A stretch of 64,000 nucleotides of DNA. It comes from Saccharophagus degradans 2-40. GTDB taxonomy: Bacteria; Pseudomonadota; Gammaproteobacteria; Pseudomonadales; Cellvibrionaceae. The notes under the pieces were generated by a model. That model was not told the DNA's origin. It did no database searches and saw only the letters and a program-made list of their open reading frames with translations. Positions 28,966 through 37,941 of this stretch are shown here, in pieces (the first letter of the stretch is position 1; each line of letters starts with the position of its first letter). The stretch is taken from contig NC_007912.1 in assembly GCF_000013665.1 (NCBI RefSeq), forward strand, positions 3,775,501 to 3,839,500, in the 5' to 3' direction. A program made the position numbers and the translations under genes.

Positions 28966-29890
28966 TATTACCTCCAGGGTAGTTTTAGTTTTAATGCTCT
29001 TAAAATCAGCGCTCTTCGGCACTGTATTACTCATTCAGTTGCGGAAACTTATAACCATATTGCAAACCAGAAGCTTGCTGAATCTATAACTTTAGCTATA
29101 TCCCCGCCCCAAGCAGAGCACAAGTTCTCATCCGGTCTACATTTTGTCAACCAATTTTTCATATTTTATTCTTACCGAAACGCCAAACCCTATATTTATC
29201 AGCCATATAACAAGCTTTCAGCGACTAAATACATCCACCAACGGCGTAACAGGAACACGACACATGAATAACCAGACGACTTTGGTTTACCAATTACTAT
29301 AACCAATCAGAATAACTCATGACCAATTTAACGTTGCTCTTACCAATTAAATGTGTTGTGCTAAAAGCCTAGTAGGCAATCTTATTACTCGCCACTCGGG
29401 GAGCCATATTTTGGCGCATAACTATCCATAGTCCCTATCAACACTGCACCACACTGTAGGTTAGCACTTACACACAAACAAACCCTTTAAGAAGGCGCAT
29501 CAACCAAAACTAGCGATTCGCAATAGCAATGAACCAAAGAGGCAACTCACAACTCAAAAAAACAGAAGCGGGCTCTATCAAAAATGGAAGACACCTGCTC
29601 GGCAGGAAAAAGACAAAAGGAAAGAGAAAGGGAAAGCAGTACTAGTAAACGAGAGTAATAAGCATTAGGAGGATAACCACGCTATCGACTAACACAGTTC
29701 TAGCATAGGTAATATTTTACTGCGTAATCTTCAACCCAATGTAGGCCTAGCGGTTTTTAAACGCGAATATCGTGTAGCGGTTACTATTAGCGGTAGATTA
29801 CCGGTACTATCTGCATCAAAAAAAGCCCCTCACGCAGAAGGGGCTTATAAAACATAACTTACTGTATTGTATTAATTAACAATTACTTCT
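28966..29890. other. 925-bp spacer upstream of the TonB receptor
   Basis: Apart from the receptor leader and the terminator of the GH30 gene at its far end, I see no gene. A short plus-strand frame across the receptor start lacks a ribosome site and homology I recognise. The region is AT-rich with repeated ACCAATT-like words near 29286-29345. It probably holds the receptor promoter and control sites. Confidence 0.5.
29818..29846 (-). terminator. Terminator of the GH30/CBM6/ricin gene
   Basis: AAGCCCCT (29823-29830) pairs with AGGGGCTT (29839-29846). On the minus strand the stem is followed by seven T residues, 45 bp past the stop of the gene at 29891. Confidence 0.88.
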
Positions 29891-32839
29891 CTACTCAACA
29901 TCATTAAACCGCCACTTCTGACGATTATTATTTACTGAGCTGGCAGTACGCACATTTGCACCGTTGTTAGCGCTGCCACCTTGCACCTCCAATACTTCGT
30001 TACCGGCTTTGGTACGAATTAAATAAGTGCCGTCCGATTGCCCTTCAATAACCCACTGCTGGTTGGTGTTGCCTTCGCAAGCCCACTGGTGTGCATTATC
30101 ACTTCCATTATCTGCATCTAAACAAGAGCCACTGTTTAAACTAACCAGCTCAAATGTATTACCACTTACGTGCTGGGCAATCCACTGCTGATTCAAACCG
30201 CCGCTGTATGACCACTGCTGAACATTGGTACCGTTACTGGTAGATACACCAGATACATCTAGCGCCTTGCCAGAAGCCTCATTAATTATGTAGTAGGCAC
30301 CCTCTTCTAGCTCTGCTGCGGGATCTGTTGGATCTGTTGGATCTGTTGGATTATCAGTTTCTACAAATTCAAACCAATTAATATTTAAGCCACCATTAAT
30401 AAAAACAAAATGTAGCTGTTGATACCCAGCAGAGAGCTGTACAGGCACGCTAATAGTTTGCCAATTCTGCCAACCGCCTGTGCCTGGTATTTGCACATTT
30501 GCCAAAACAGTATCACCAACACTTAGCGCAATTTCTCCACCTCCATTTTGACTTGCTACGCGTAAATTAAGAGTGTAACTACCCGCATTCGCCACGCTCA
30601 CGCCGTAGTCCACCGAATCACCAGCGTCTATCCAACCAATATTTTCGCCACCGCCTTGGTCGCTAGTATTTTCTGTTTGAATACCGCTTGCTAGACAATA
30701 ACTTTCCGCTTGGATTTTTCCTGCTAGGATACTTACCGTCGCCTCTTCGCAAATATCCTCTTGCACAGGTGGCTCCATGCTCCCTGCTGGCACAATGTGA
30801 AATGAATCAATATTAAATTCGCCACCATCTATTACCAAGCGCAACACTTGCTCACCTGCATTCAGCTGTAGCCCACGGTGAAGCGTGCTTACAAACGTTT
30901 TCCAACCACCAGTTGCAGGTGTTACTAATATTGGAGAAACCGACTCGCCGTTTACTTCAAAATGAAACTGCCCGCCGCTACTTGCAGACGCACTAGCAAT
31001 TAACACATCAAAGCTTTGCCCTTGGTTTACATTAACGGAATACTCAAGCCACTCGCCGGCATCTAACCAACCAATGTGATATCCGTTTGCGTTTGCCTCT
31101 ATATCCACATCATCTGCGCGCAATACGCCGCCGTTGTTACCAGTGCTTACATCTGCGTACGCTGCACCCGCGCCACCAAGGTCGTAATGCTCAGCCTCTA
31201 CCAACCCAGGAATTTCAATCGAGTTTTCTGCGTATGGGAACTGAGGCAATTCGGGCGGTGCTTGCCACGAGTGCGGGCTTTGCCCCAACCCCGCTTTCCA
31301 GCGATAGGTTGCAATCGAACGCGCAGGTACCGATGCATTAAATTGATTCCCCTCACTAATCACATCAAATTGCTGCACGCCGTTGGTGGAATTAGCCACA
31401 ATTAAAACGACATAGCCATCAGGGTTCAAAAACGCAACATTGGTAACGGTTTGCAACGAACCGTAATTACTTTCTATACGCAGGGCGCCGGGCTTTAGGT
31501 ATTTACTGAATTGACTCATCAACCAATATTCTGGCGTTTTATACCAATTGGCGTTGTCGCCATCATATTTAACCAATAGCGTGGGATCGAATGCACCTAA
31601 GCCGTTATATGGCCCTTGGTTTGCTTCGTTTAGAGTTTGGGTTGTCATTGTTACCCACGAAAGATAGCCAGTAGCCCAATTGCGAAAATGACGTATAAGT
31701 GCTTCGTAGCTGCGCTTATTACCATCTGAACTTAACCCCCAAATAGTACCTTCGGTAAACACCACGTCTTTATCTGGGTGAGCATCGTGCAGCTGCCCCA
31801 TATTTTCAGACACACCACCGTAGTGATGGAATGCAGTGGCATCTACGTAATGGTCTTTGCCCATTGCTTTGAACGAATCCAACTGCAATTTCGCTTGCTG
31901 CCAATAATCAAAATTATGGTCTAGTGTCCACAGTTTTACATCAAGCTCTGGGCCATAGTTGCCATCAATATTGTGAAAGTTTTCGTATACCTCTATAAGT
32001 AGGTCGCGCTCCATTTGCCATGTTATAACCATGCCGGGGTAAGCCCCTGGTTCGAACTGACGTTCGTTTTGCATGCTTAAGGCATAAATGGGAATACCCT
32101 CTGCTTGATAAGCTTCTACAAATTTACGCAAATAGGCCGCGTAGTCATCGAGCATATCCGCTTTAAGCGGGCCGCCATCTACCATGTTATCGCCTTCACG
32201 CATCCAGCGCGGCGGGCTCCATGGGGAAGCGAGAATTTTTAATTCATTATTTGTTTCTACGCCAACCTCTACCGCCATACGAATAGTTTCAATAATGCCT
32301 AAGCTTTCGTCGCGAGCAATAGAAAACGGCGACGTGGGTGTATCTTGATAGGAATACCACCCCTTCGCATTATCCGGCGCTGGTATTGCGCGTGTTCCAT
32401 CTGCAAAATCTGACGTGCCTATTGATACACGAAAAAAATTCATTCCCATGCCCTGCACAGGGTCGATAAGTGAACGCAATACTTCTTTTTGTTGTTCTGC
32501 TGTTTTGTTTTTTCGAATAGCGTAAACCGTTGTATGCTCTAGCGACGCACCTAAACCAAGCAACGTTTGATACGTTGTGGAAGGGTCCACCTCTAATAAC
32601 GTACCAGACGTTTGCCCAAGCTGAGTAATAACGCTAGGTGTTAGTTGTTCTAATCTGCGAGGAATATCCGATTCGGGCCACGGGTTGGTATACCAACTCG
32701 AGCTCATGGGATTAAATTCGGTAGATACAGTAGCTGTAACACTGTAATCGTCTTGTTGAGATGACGCTGTCGAATTATAACAGCTGGTTAAAGCGCAAAA
32801 AATAAACGCGGCTTTCTTTAAATGAAATATGTTTTCCAT
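29891..32839 (-). CDS. GH30 glycoside hydrolase lipoprotein with two CBM6 and a ricin-type module
   Basis: 982 residues. A lipobox-like ALTSC at residue 20 suggests lipoprotein anchoring. The GH30 barrel and side sandwich (~80-520) include LASPWSPPRWM, the acid/base Glu259 in SMQNERQ and the nucleophile Glu363 in VFTEGTIW. Two CBM6 modules follow (~545-690, GWLDAGEWLEYS; ~700-830, GWIDAGDSVDYG), then a short Thr-Asp-Pro repeat linker and a ricin-B/CBM13 domain (~845-982) with QQW repeats. GH30 members of this type are often endo-beta-1,6-glucanases or glucosylceramidase-like; beta-1,6-glucan is the likely target by context. The Trp usual in the CBM6 'GDW' motif is Ser in the second module. 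Confidence 0.92.
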   Translation of the reverse strand: MENIFHLKKAAFIFCALTSCYNSTASSQQDDYSVTATVSTEFNPMSSSWYTNPWPESDIPRRLEQLTPSVITQLGQTSGTLLEVDPSTTYQTLLGLGASLEHTTVYAIRKNKTAEQQKEVLRSLIDPVQGMGMNFFRVSIGTSDFADGTRAIPAPDNAKGWYSYQDTPTSPFSIARDESLGIIETIRMAVEVGVETNNELKILASPWSPPRWMREGDNMVDGGPLKADMLDDYAAYLRKFVEAYQAEGIPIYALSMQNERQFEPGAYPGMVITWQMERDLLIEVYENFHNIDGNYGPELDVKLWTLDHNFDYWQQAKLQLDSFKAMGKDHYVDATAFHHYGGVSENMGQLHDAHPDKDVVFTEGTIWGLSSDGNKRSYEALIRHFRNWATGYLSWVTMTTQTLNEANQGPYNGLGAFDPTLLVKYDGDNANWYKTPEYWLMSQFSKYLKPGALRIESNYGSLQTVTNVAFLNPDGYVVLIVANSTNGVQQFDVISEGNQFNASVPARSIATYRWKAGLGQSPHSWQAPPELPQFPYAENSIEIPGLVEAEHYDLGGAGAAYADVSTGNNGGVLRADDVDIEANANGYHIGWLDAGEWLEYSVNVNQGQSFDVLIASASASSGGQFHFEVNGESVSPILVTPATGGWKTFVSTLHRGLQLNAGEQVLRLVIDGGEFNIDSFHIVPAGSMEPPVQEDICEEATVSILAGKIQAESYCLASGIQTENTSDQGGGENIGWIDAGDSVDYGVSVANAGSYTLNLRVASQNGGGEIALSVGDTVLANVQIPGTGGWQNWQTISVPVQLSAGYQQLHFVFINGGLNINWFEFVETDNPTDPTDPTDPAAELEEGAYYIINEASGKALDVSGVSTSNGTNVQQWSYSGGLNQQWIAQHVSGNTFELVSLNSGSCLDADNGSDNAHQWACEGNTNQQWVIEGQSDGTYLIRTKAGNEVLEVQGGSANNGANVRTASSVNNNRQKWRFNDVE

Positions 32840-33142
32840 AGGATACTCATTATTATTTTTAGAAATCGTTCCCTATCAATCTTTGTTCTATTCGGTAATA
32901 CATTGGGTACTAAAACGCAGCGCACAAAATAGCCTTGTAATATATTTTTAATACCGTGCCCGAAACAACAGCACGCAGGCCGACTATATCCAGCAAAGCA
33001 ATAACTACTGCTTACTAAGTATTTCTAAAGAGGTGAGAAATTGAGCCTAACATTAACCAAAATAATTAATGTATCTGGCTAGAAAAAGGGGGCGCACCTT
33101 TTTCTGTGCGCCCCAAGGGACTACTCATGCTGCAAGTAGAAA
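32840..33142. other. 303-bp spacer between GH30 and GH5 genes
   Basis: It contains the terminator of the GH5 gene (33083-33114) and presumably the GH30 promoter. Nothing else is recognised. Confidence 0.5.
33083..33114 (-). terminator. Terminator of the GH5/CBM6/ricin gene
   Basis: GGGGCGCAC (33089-33097) pairs with GTGCGCCCC (33106-33114) around an 8-nt loop. On the minus strand it is followed by CTTTTTC. It is 28 bp past the gene stop. Confidence 0.88.
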
Positions 33143-35734
33143 TTACTGAACAATGTTAAAACGCCATTTTTGACGATCGCTATTGGCTGCACCGGCAGTA
33201 CGTACATTAGCACCGTTATTAGCGCTGCCATTTTGCACTTCTAATACTTCGTTGCCGGCTTTGGTACGAATTAAGTAGCTGCCATCTGATTGCTCTTCAA
33301 TAACCCACTGCTGGTTAGTGTTGCCTTCGCAAGCCCACTGATGTGCGTTATCGCTCCCGCTGTCGGCATCCAAACAAGAACCACTGTTTAGACTTACCAA
33401 CTCAAACGTATTGCCACTTACGTGCTGTGCATTCCACTGCTGATTTAAACCGCCGCCATATGCCCATTGATGAACATTGGCACCGTTGCTAGTAGACACA
33501 CCAGACACATCTAACGCTTTACCAGAGGCTTCGTTAGTAATGTAGTAAGTACCTTCCTCTAATTCGCCCGTGGCAGGCGGCTCGGTAGGTGGCGTGGTTG
33601 TAGCAGGTGTAAACTCAACCCAGTTAACATTTAAACCACCGGCAAGAAAATCTAACCGTAATACATGGTTACCTGCACTTAACGTTAACGGCATAGAAAG
33701 TGTTTGCCAGTTTTGCCAGCCGCCGGTGCTCGACACATCAAAGCCACCAACGTTAGCGCCATCTACATTTATGTTTACCTTGCCGCCACCGTTTTGACTG
33801 GCAACACGTAACTTAAGAATAAAGTGAGTGTTTGTATCTACATTAATGCCGTAGTCCGCCCAATCACCTGCGTCTATCCAACCGATGTTTTCACCGCCGC
33901 CGGAATCACTTGTCGCTTCGGTTTGTAAACCATTCATATCGCAGTAATCTTCTGCCTCTACTTTACTAGGTAGATTTTGCATAAAACCGTCACATGGGTT
34001 TACAGGGGGTGGAGGGGGTGGCGCTTGACCTTCACTCACTTCAAACCAATTTACATTCATGCCCGCGCTAGCAAAATTTAAGCGTAAAACATGCTCACCA
34101 GCAGGAAGATTGACAGTAATTTGCGTGGTTTGGTACACCTGCCAATCGCCGGTTACTGGCGCAGTGAGGCTGCCAACTTGGCTGCCATTTACCGCTACGT
34201 TGATGGTGCCAGCATTAGCATTCGCCGCAACCCGCGCTGCAAAAGTGTACTCACCTGCTGTATTTAGCGTAACGTTGTATTCGGCCCAATCGCCTGCATC
34301 TATCCAGCCAATGTTTTGGTTGCCATCAATATCGCCGGTGCTTTCTTGTTGAATACCACTGCTTGCGCAGTGATCTTCAGCTTGAACGCGGCTGGGCAAA
34401 GTGAATGTCTGCGCGTTACTGTCATCACACGTTGGTGCGGGTGGTGGGGGCGGAGGCGGTGGTGGTGGCGTATTGCCCGGGTTAATTGCATCGTAAAAAC
34501 CTTGGTGCCATTGATGACTGCTATGACCATTGCGCACATTATTTTGTGCAAACGCAATCATATCAGCGTACAAATGCGTTGGCGGTGTACCACCATTATT
34601 TATATAGGCTTTTACTTGATTGTAGGCCGCGTTTGGTGGAATCGTCCAAAGGGTTTTGTCGTGCGACATTTTTTTGAACGACCAAGGAAAATACCCCGAC
34701 AAATTTTGCTTAGCCCAATCGGTCATTGCCGCTAAGTTACCGTTGTCGGTTTCGCCGTACTCACCAATAATAAGCGGGATATTGAGGTTGTCGGTAATCG
34801 CATCTCGACCCACAGTGTCAGATAGCGGCCCGTAGTGATGCAGCTGATACACCAAGTTGTCATCCCACTGGGAATAAACTCCGGAAGCCGCTTGTACTTC
34901 TGGGTCAGTCCAATCTATTTTAGTTAGATCGGAACTCCACCAGCTACCTTCAACCACAATGGTATGGTTATTATCAACTTCGCGAATGGCGTTGCGCATT
35001 GTTACCATAGAGCTAAGCAATTCAAACTCGCGAGTTGGCTGCGGTACTGGCTCGTTAATTAAATCGTAACCCCAAACTACAGGCTCATCTTTATAGCGGT
35101 TAGCAATATGACGCCAAACGGTAGCGGCAATTTGTACATTATTGCCATCCCAAAATTTTACCGTATCGCGCGGCTGGCTCGCATTCGAATCGACATTGTC
35201 TGCGTGATCCCCAGGGTTTTGGTACCCCGGCGCTGCGTGCATGTCCAGCAACACATACATATTGTAAGTGCGACACCACTCAATTACGCGATCGAAATAT
35301 TGAAAACCGTGATTGCTTAACTGGCCATTTTCCCAAAACATATTGTAATGAAATGGCACACGTACCGAGTTAAAGCCAAGCGCGCTTAAATCGGCGATGG
35401 CTTGCTCATCTACATAATTCAATCGCCATTGGTGCTCAAACTCTGCAGCTTTAGCGGCGCTACCGAAAGCATCGGTAAGTGAATTTAAAAACTGGGTGTG
35501 AGTGCGATAATTAAAATCGCCCATCATCAGGTAACCTTCCCATAACAACCAGTTACCTAGGTTGATGCCGTTAAAGTTTAGCTCTTCTCCGTTTTCATCA
35601 AGAATTCTGGTTCCGTCTGTGTGAACAAATTGTGCGTGGGCAGAAGAGCCCAACATGACACTAAGCATTAGGCCGCACAACAGCGCCCTGCCTAGACCAA
35701 GCTTACCCTTGGTATTGTGGTGTGATTGCTTCAT
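33143..35734 (-). CDS. Secreted GH5 glucanase with two CBM6 and a ricin-type module
   Basis: 863 residues from the ATG at 35734, chosen over the frame start (35755) because AAGAGG precedes it. A signal peptide ends SSAHA-QF. The GH5 barrel begins NGINLGNWLLWEGYL and has an acid/base Glu in DLINEP and a nucleophile in IIGEYGE (Glu235 and Glu332 in the longer numbering). A Pro-rich linker, CBM6 (~460-585), a second Pro linker, CBM6 (~600-720) and a ricin-B/CBM13 domain (~735-870) follow. The N-terminal 'GxNLGNWL' block recalls exo-beta-1,3-glucanase-like GH5 enzymes rather than cellulases; substrate is inferred. Its ricin domain is nearly the same as that of the adjacent GH30. Confidence 0.92.
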   Translation of the reverse strand: MKQSHHNTKGKLGLGRALLCGLMLSVMLGSSAHAQFVHTDGTRILDENGEELNFNGINLGNWLLWEGYLMMGDFNYRTHTQFLNSLTDAFGSAAKAAEFEHQWRLNYVDEQAIADLSALGFNSVRVPFHYNMFWENGQLSNHGFQYFDRVIEWCRTYNMYVLLDMHAAPGYQNPGDHADNVDSNASQPRDTVKFWDGNNVQIAATVWRHIANRYKDEPVVWGYDLINEPVPQPTREFELLSSMVTMRNAIREVDNNHTIVVEGSWWSSDLTKIDWTDPEVQAASGVYSQWDDNLVYQLHHYGPLSDTVGRDAITDNLNIPLIIGEYGETDNGNLAAMTDWAKQNLSGYFPWSFKKMSHDKTLWTIPPNAAYNQVKAYINNGGTPPTHLYADMIAFAQNNVRNGHSSHQWHQGFYDAINPGNTPPPPPPPPPPAPTCDDSNAQTFTLPSRVQAEDHCASSGIQQESTGDIDGNQNIGWIDAGDWAEYNVTLNTAGEYTFAARVAANANAGTINVAVNGSQVGSLTAPVTGDWQVYQTTQITVNLPAGEHVLRLNFASAGMNVNWFEVSEGQAPPPPPPVNPCDGFMQNLPSKVEAEDYCDMNGLQTEATSDSGGGENIGWIDAGDWADYGINVDTNTHFILKLRVASQNGGGKVNINVDGANVGGFDVSSTGGWQNWQTLSMPLTLSAGNHVLRLDFLAGGLNVNWVEFTPATTTPPTEPPATGELEEGTYYITNEASGKALDVSGVSTSNGANVHQWAYGGGLNQQWNAQHVSGNTFELVSLNSGSCLDADSGSDNAHQWACEGNTNQQWVIEEQSDGSYLIRTKAGNEVLEVQNGSANNGANVRTAGAANSDRQKWRFNIVQ

Positions 35735-36319
35735 AAAAAGCCTCTTATTATTCATTATTTTCTAGCGCTATGTGTTATGCGCTAGTAAAGGGCCATGTAA
35801 ACTACAATGAACTTCATTATTAGATGGCATCCGAATAGCAAAGAATGTACAGCTAGCTTAAATAATTATTAACGCTTGTGGTTTTTATAACCGTTATAGC
35901 CTGATCTATGGATGCAACGTTTTATTATTTTTAGTCTCTTTGCTTCCATTAAACGTTAGCCACATTTACGTCTATATGCGTCCGAACTGACGACAAATTT
36001 GGTTCGAATATTTTCTTAATGCATGCAATGGCGTTCGAGAAAGTTCGAACTTGCTGAAAACCTTGCAGCACTAGGCCGGAAGAGTTGAAACCATTTTCAC
36101 ACTACTCGCAAAGATCACTATAAATTAATTGAATCGACTTAAATTAAAGGGAACGAAATTATAATAAAACGCTTGGATGGGAATTTTGGCGTAGAGATAT
36201 TTAGATACAAAAAACGGCGCGTAAGCGCCGTTTGTATTTGTTTAGTTTAAACATGCGATTCAATTTAAGTTAATCACAAAACTCACAATTCAGTTCTATT
36301 AGCTTCCACTGCCAGCAGC
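35735..36319. other. 585-bp spacer upstream of the GH5 gene
   Basis: AT-rich region with several TTCGAA words; AAGTTCGAACTT (36041-36052) is a perfect 12-bp palindrome that could be an operator about 300 bp before the GH5 start. The terminator of the GH30 gene lies at 36209-36233. No gene is seen. Confidence 0.45.
36209..36233 (-). terminator. Terminator of the second GH30 gene
   Basis: AAACGGCGC (36212-36220) pairs with GCGCCGTTT (36225-36233) around GTAA. On the minus strand TTTTTT follows. Confidence 0.88.
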
Positions 36320-37765
36320 TTAATCTATAACTAGCGTTACAACGCTCTGTGCGGGCATGGAATAGGCAAACTTTTGACGGTCGTGCACCAATGTAAATGA
36401 CTGTAATTGAGTAGTATTATTAAGCACTACTACAACAACCTTTTTCTGCGGCGTAAGAAAAGCAACATTAGGTAAACCCGCCACACGGTGCGAATGGATA
36501 CGCACCGAGCCTGGCGGTACATGTTTAGCTGCGTGGGCAATAATGTAATACGCGGCATTGCGCTTCACGTTATCGCCATCAATAGTTAGCGCGCCTAAGC
36601 AGGCGTCGCATCCACCAAGAGTGTGAGGCTGTAAGTTACTGTCTGCGGCTAAATTCCACTCCAATACCGTTTTGCACCAATTGCGGGTTGCCCCAACAAT
36701 TAAATTTTCTACATGCCAAGCTACATCGCCCCAAAAGTTGGAATTTGCGCCTACCCACTGCTCAGTAAAATATAAGTGCTTATCTGGGTGAGCATTGTGC
36801 ACTTGGCTTATGGCATTTACATCGCCGCCATATAAATGGAATGCCGAGCCGTGAATATATTGATTGGCAACGGGGTGATTCAGTACCTCTATGGGGTATT
36901 CGGGTTTGTCTGCGTTGTGATCCCACACAATGATTTTTGTTTTTAGCTCTGCCTGCTTAAACGCGGGGCCTAAGTGATTAGCAATAAAGTCGGCTTGATC
37001 TTTTGCATGCATGAGCAAGCTTGGGTTATTACCCGGGTGCATAGGTTCATTTTGAATAGTAATGGCATCTATGTTTATGCCGTGCTCAGCCATTGCTTGA
37101 ACATATTTAACAAAATATTGTGCATATACGCTGTAGTATTCTGGGTTTAGCTCACCACCAATGGTAGAGCCGTTTGTTTTCATCCATACAGGCGGAGACC
37201 AAGGGCTAGCCATAAATGTAATATTTGGGTTAATAGCTAATATTTGCTTAAGTATGGGGATAAGAGTTTTTTCATCTTGGGCGATAGTAAATTTTTCTAG
37301 CTTTAAATCCACTTCGCCAGGCGGCAAATCGTTGTAGCTAAACGGGGCGGGGTCTAAATCTGATGCGCCTAGGCTTAAACGCAAATAAGACACGCCAATA
37401 CTGGGCTTATTAGTATTCGCACCATCACTTTGACCAAATATTTCTTGTAATAGCCGCGCTCTAGCTGCGTCACTCATATTGGCTAGGTGAGTTGCACTGC
37501 CGCCATTAAGGGTATAGCCAAAGCCTTCCATGGTTTGAAATGCTTGGCTTTTATCTATGGTAATAAGGGGCATTTCGGGGCTGGGAGCTACCGCGTACTT
37601 TTCGCCCTGCTCTTCGAACGCCGCACTTAGATCACCGCTGGTTAACCAGTATTGATTGGCTGACGCGGCACAGCTGAACCCCATAACCACTAGGCTTATC
37701 GCGCTACAGACGAGTTTAACTTTACGTGCTAGGCGTTGCTTATTTATATTTTTTAGTAACGTCAT
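36320..37765 (-). CDS. Secreted GH30 family glucanase
   Basis: About 481 residues. The frame can begin at a GTG (37774) or the ATG at 37765; the ATG is preferred, with a weak AAGTGAG site upstream. A signal peptide ends CAASA-NQ. GH30 features are MEGFGYTLNGGSA, MASPWSPPVWMK, acid/base Glu243 (ITIQNEP) and nucleophile Glu338 (LYFTEQW), numbered from the GTG. It has no accessory modules, unlike the first GH30. The likely activity is beta-1,6-glucanase or beta-glucosidase on oligosaccharides released by the modular enzymes. A perfect 30-bp inverted repeat lies immediately upstream. Confidence 0.92.
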   Translation of the reverse strand: MTLLKNINKQRLARKVKLVCSAISLVVMGFSCAASANQYWLTSGDLSAAFEEQGEKYAVAPSPEMPLITIDKSQAFQTMEGFGYTLNGGSATHLANMSDAARARLLQEIFGQSDGANTNKPSIGVSYLRLSLGASDLDPAPFSYNDLPPGEVDLKLEKFTIAQDEKTLIPILKQILAINPNITFMASPWSPPVWMKTNGSTIGGELNPEYYSVYAQYFVKYVQAMAEHGINIDAITIQNEPMHPGNNPSLLMHAKDQADFIANHLGPAFKQAELKTKIIVWDHNADKPEYPIEVLNHPVANQYIHGSAFHLYGGDVNAISQVHNAHPDKHLYFTEQWVGANSNFWGDVAWHVENLIVGATRNWCKTVLEWNLAADSNLQPHTLGGCDACLGALTIDGDNVKRNAAYYIIAHAAKHVPPGSVRIHSHRVAGLPNVAFLTPQKKVVVVVLNNTTQLQSFTLVHDRQKFAYSMPAQSVVTLVID

Positions 37766-37782
37766 AATTCTCACTTAATGTT

Positions 37783-37858
37783 TATAGGAACCTCTGAATA
37801 ACCCCAATTACTCTTTGCGAGAGCCAAAAGTAATTGGGGTTATTCAGAGGTTCCTATA
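37783..37858. repeat. Perfect 30-bp inverted repeat, MITE-like element
   Basis: 37783-37812 is the exact reverse complement of 37829-37858, with a 16-nt loop between. Both ends carry TATA, so an element of 68 bp (37787-37854) could be flanked by a TATA or TA duplication. It lies 18 bp upstream of the ATG of the GH30 gene and 83 bp from the stop of the haloperoxidase-like gene. No T-run follows, so it is not a standard terminator. It may be a miniature inverted-repeat transposable element. Confidence 0.85.
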
Positions 37859-37941
37859 CAGCTAAAACACAACTTTAAGCAGTGCTTACAAAGTTTGCGT
37901 TCGGCTGCGCTTTTTTTCGTTTAGCCAAACCCTGAATATAG

